DNA of 64,000 nt from an uncultured Alphaproteobacteria bacterium. Lineage in GTDB: Bacteria; Pseudomonadota; Alphaproteobacteria; Rhizobiales; Aestuariivirgaceae. Made by a program: the position numbers and the translations under genes. Below the pieces are notes generated by a model. It made no database searches, was not told the DNA's origin, and saw only the letters and a program-made list of their open reading frames with translations. The stretch is from assembly GCA_945957365.1 (NCBI GenBank), contig CAMFKI010000001.1, forward strand, positions 1 to 64,000, read 5' to 3'. This document shows, in pieces, positions 63,966-64,000 of the stretch; position 1 is the stretch's first letter; each line of letters opens with the position of its first letter.

Positions 63966-64000
63966 TTGATCGGCTCCACATAGACCCCGATGCGTCCGCC
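63962..64000 (-). CDS. partial gene at the window edge, probably a second XdhC/CoxI-type protein
   Basis: Only the last 12 codons lie inside the window, ending GRIGVYVEPIN before TGA at 63962-63964. GGRIGVYVEP is a typical ending of short XdhC/CoxI proteins, and such a gene usually comes just before the Rossmann-type xdhC. The stop overlaps the TTG start of the next gene. Confidence 0.6.
   Translation of the reverse strand, partial: GGRIGVYVEPIN

Noticed and set aside
61971..63983. A long plus-strand frame opposite the MocA/MoeA-like and xdhC genes
   Set aside because: Antisense shadow; composition typical of reversed GC-rich codons.

Overview
The window looks like chromosome of a GC-rich alphaproteobacterium, most likely of the Hyphomicrobiales (Rhizobiales) type. 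The evidence is a conserved gene order: an IscU-like gene beside folE-hisI; the block rsh-pyrE-acpS-lepB-rnc-era-recO; a short prolyl-tRNA synthetase beside lolC-lolD; and DUF1467, DUF3126 and NDUFS6-like zinc-finger genes. Five copies of a dispersed inverted repeat (boxes of the type GCGGGGCCCCAGCTTTCGCTGGGGTGACG) sit between genes at 71, 6046, 7377, 10969 and 19021. A second kind of dispersed palindrome lies at 61537-61672.

Left part (1-29 kb). First come metabolic and housekeeping genes: cupin, Fe-S scaffold-like, folE, hisI, CBS and rhomboid proteins, PAS-like and PilZ proteins, an FAH-family hydrolase and a Rieske oxygenase. Then come dnaE, the lipoprotein-export genes lolD/lolC, proS, a methylmalonyl-CoA epimerase, and the recO-era-rnc-lepB and acpS-pyrE-rsh blocks, all on the minus strand. 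A small glycan-like cluster follows (polysaccharide pyruvyltransferase family, an unknown 309-residue protein, an ELM1-like protein), then rpoZ, a DUF2066 protein and a cold-shock protein. From about 28 to 32.7 kb there is accessory-looking DNA: small alpha-helical proteins, a Crp/Fnr regulator, an outer-membrane beta-barrel and long gene-poor stretches.

Prophage (32771-42731). A roughly 10 kb T7-like element is integrated in the anticodon region of a tRNA-Leu(UAA) gene. It keeps a full-length single-subunit RNA polymerase with all catalytic residues, a gp2.5-like ssDNA-binding protein, endonuclease I, primase/helicase, an N-terminal fragment of a ribonucleotide reductase, HTH and MarR-like regulators, a tyrosine integrase and a dCMP-deaminase-like protein. 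No DNA polymerase, exonuclease, terminase, capsid, tail or lysis gene is visible, so a large internal deletion is likely. Its control signals are readable. A 20-bp att core lies at both ends. TGTGACAA-type repeats lie just inside each end and are probable integrase arm sites. Two copies of a 21-bp motif resemble T7/T3 promoters. Three copies of a CTCC-N6-GGAG palindrome lie before the polymerase gene, beside the second promoter copy and before the MarR-like gene.

Right part (42.7-64 kb). After the rebuilt tRNA-Leu come two hypothetical proteins, tRNA-Leu(GAG), a BTLCP cysteine peptidase, a histidine kinase/response regulator pair with a molybdopterin-oxidoreductase-fold periplasmic protein, and a GntR/FadR regulator. 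Then come gamma-carbonic anhydrase, cysE, enoyl-CoA hydratase, alpha/beta hydrolase, a YcaQ-like winged-helix protein and a fucosyltransferase-like protein. The window ends with two PLP aminotransferases, a xanthine phosphoribosyltransferase, a CinA/MoCF-like protein, methionine aminopeptidase, radC and molybdenum-cofactor enzyme maturation genes (MocA/MoeA-like fusion, xdhC, and the tail of a further gene).
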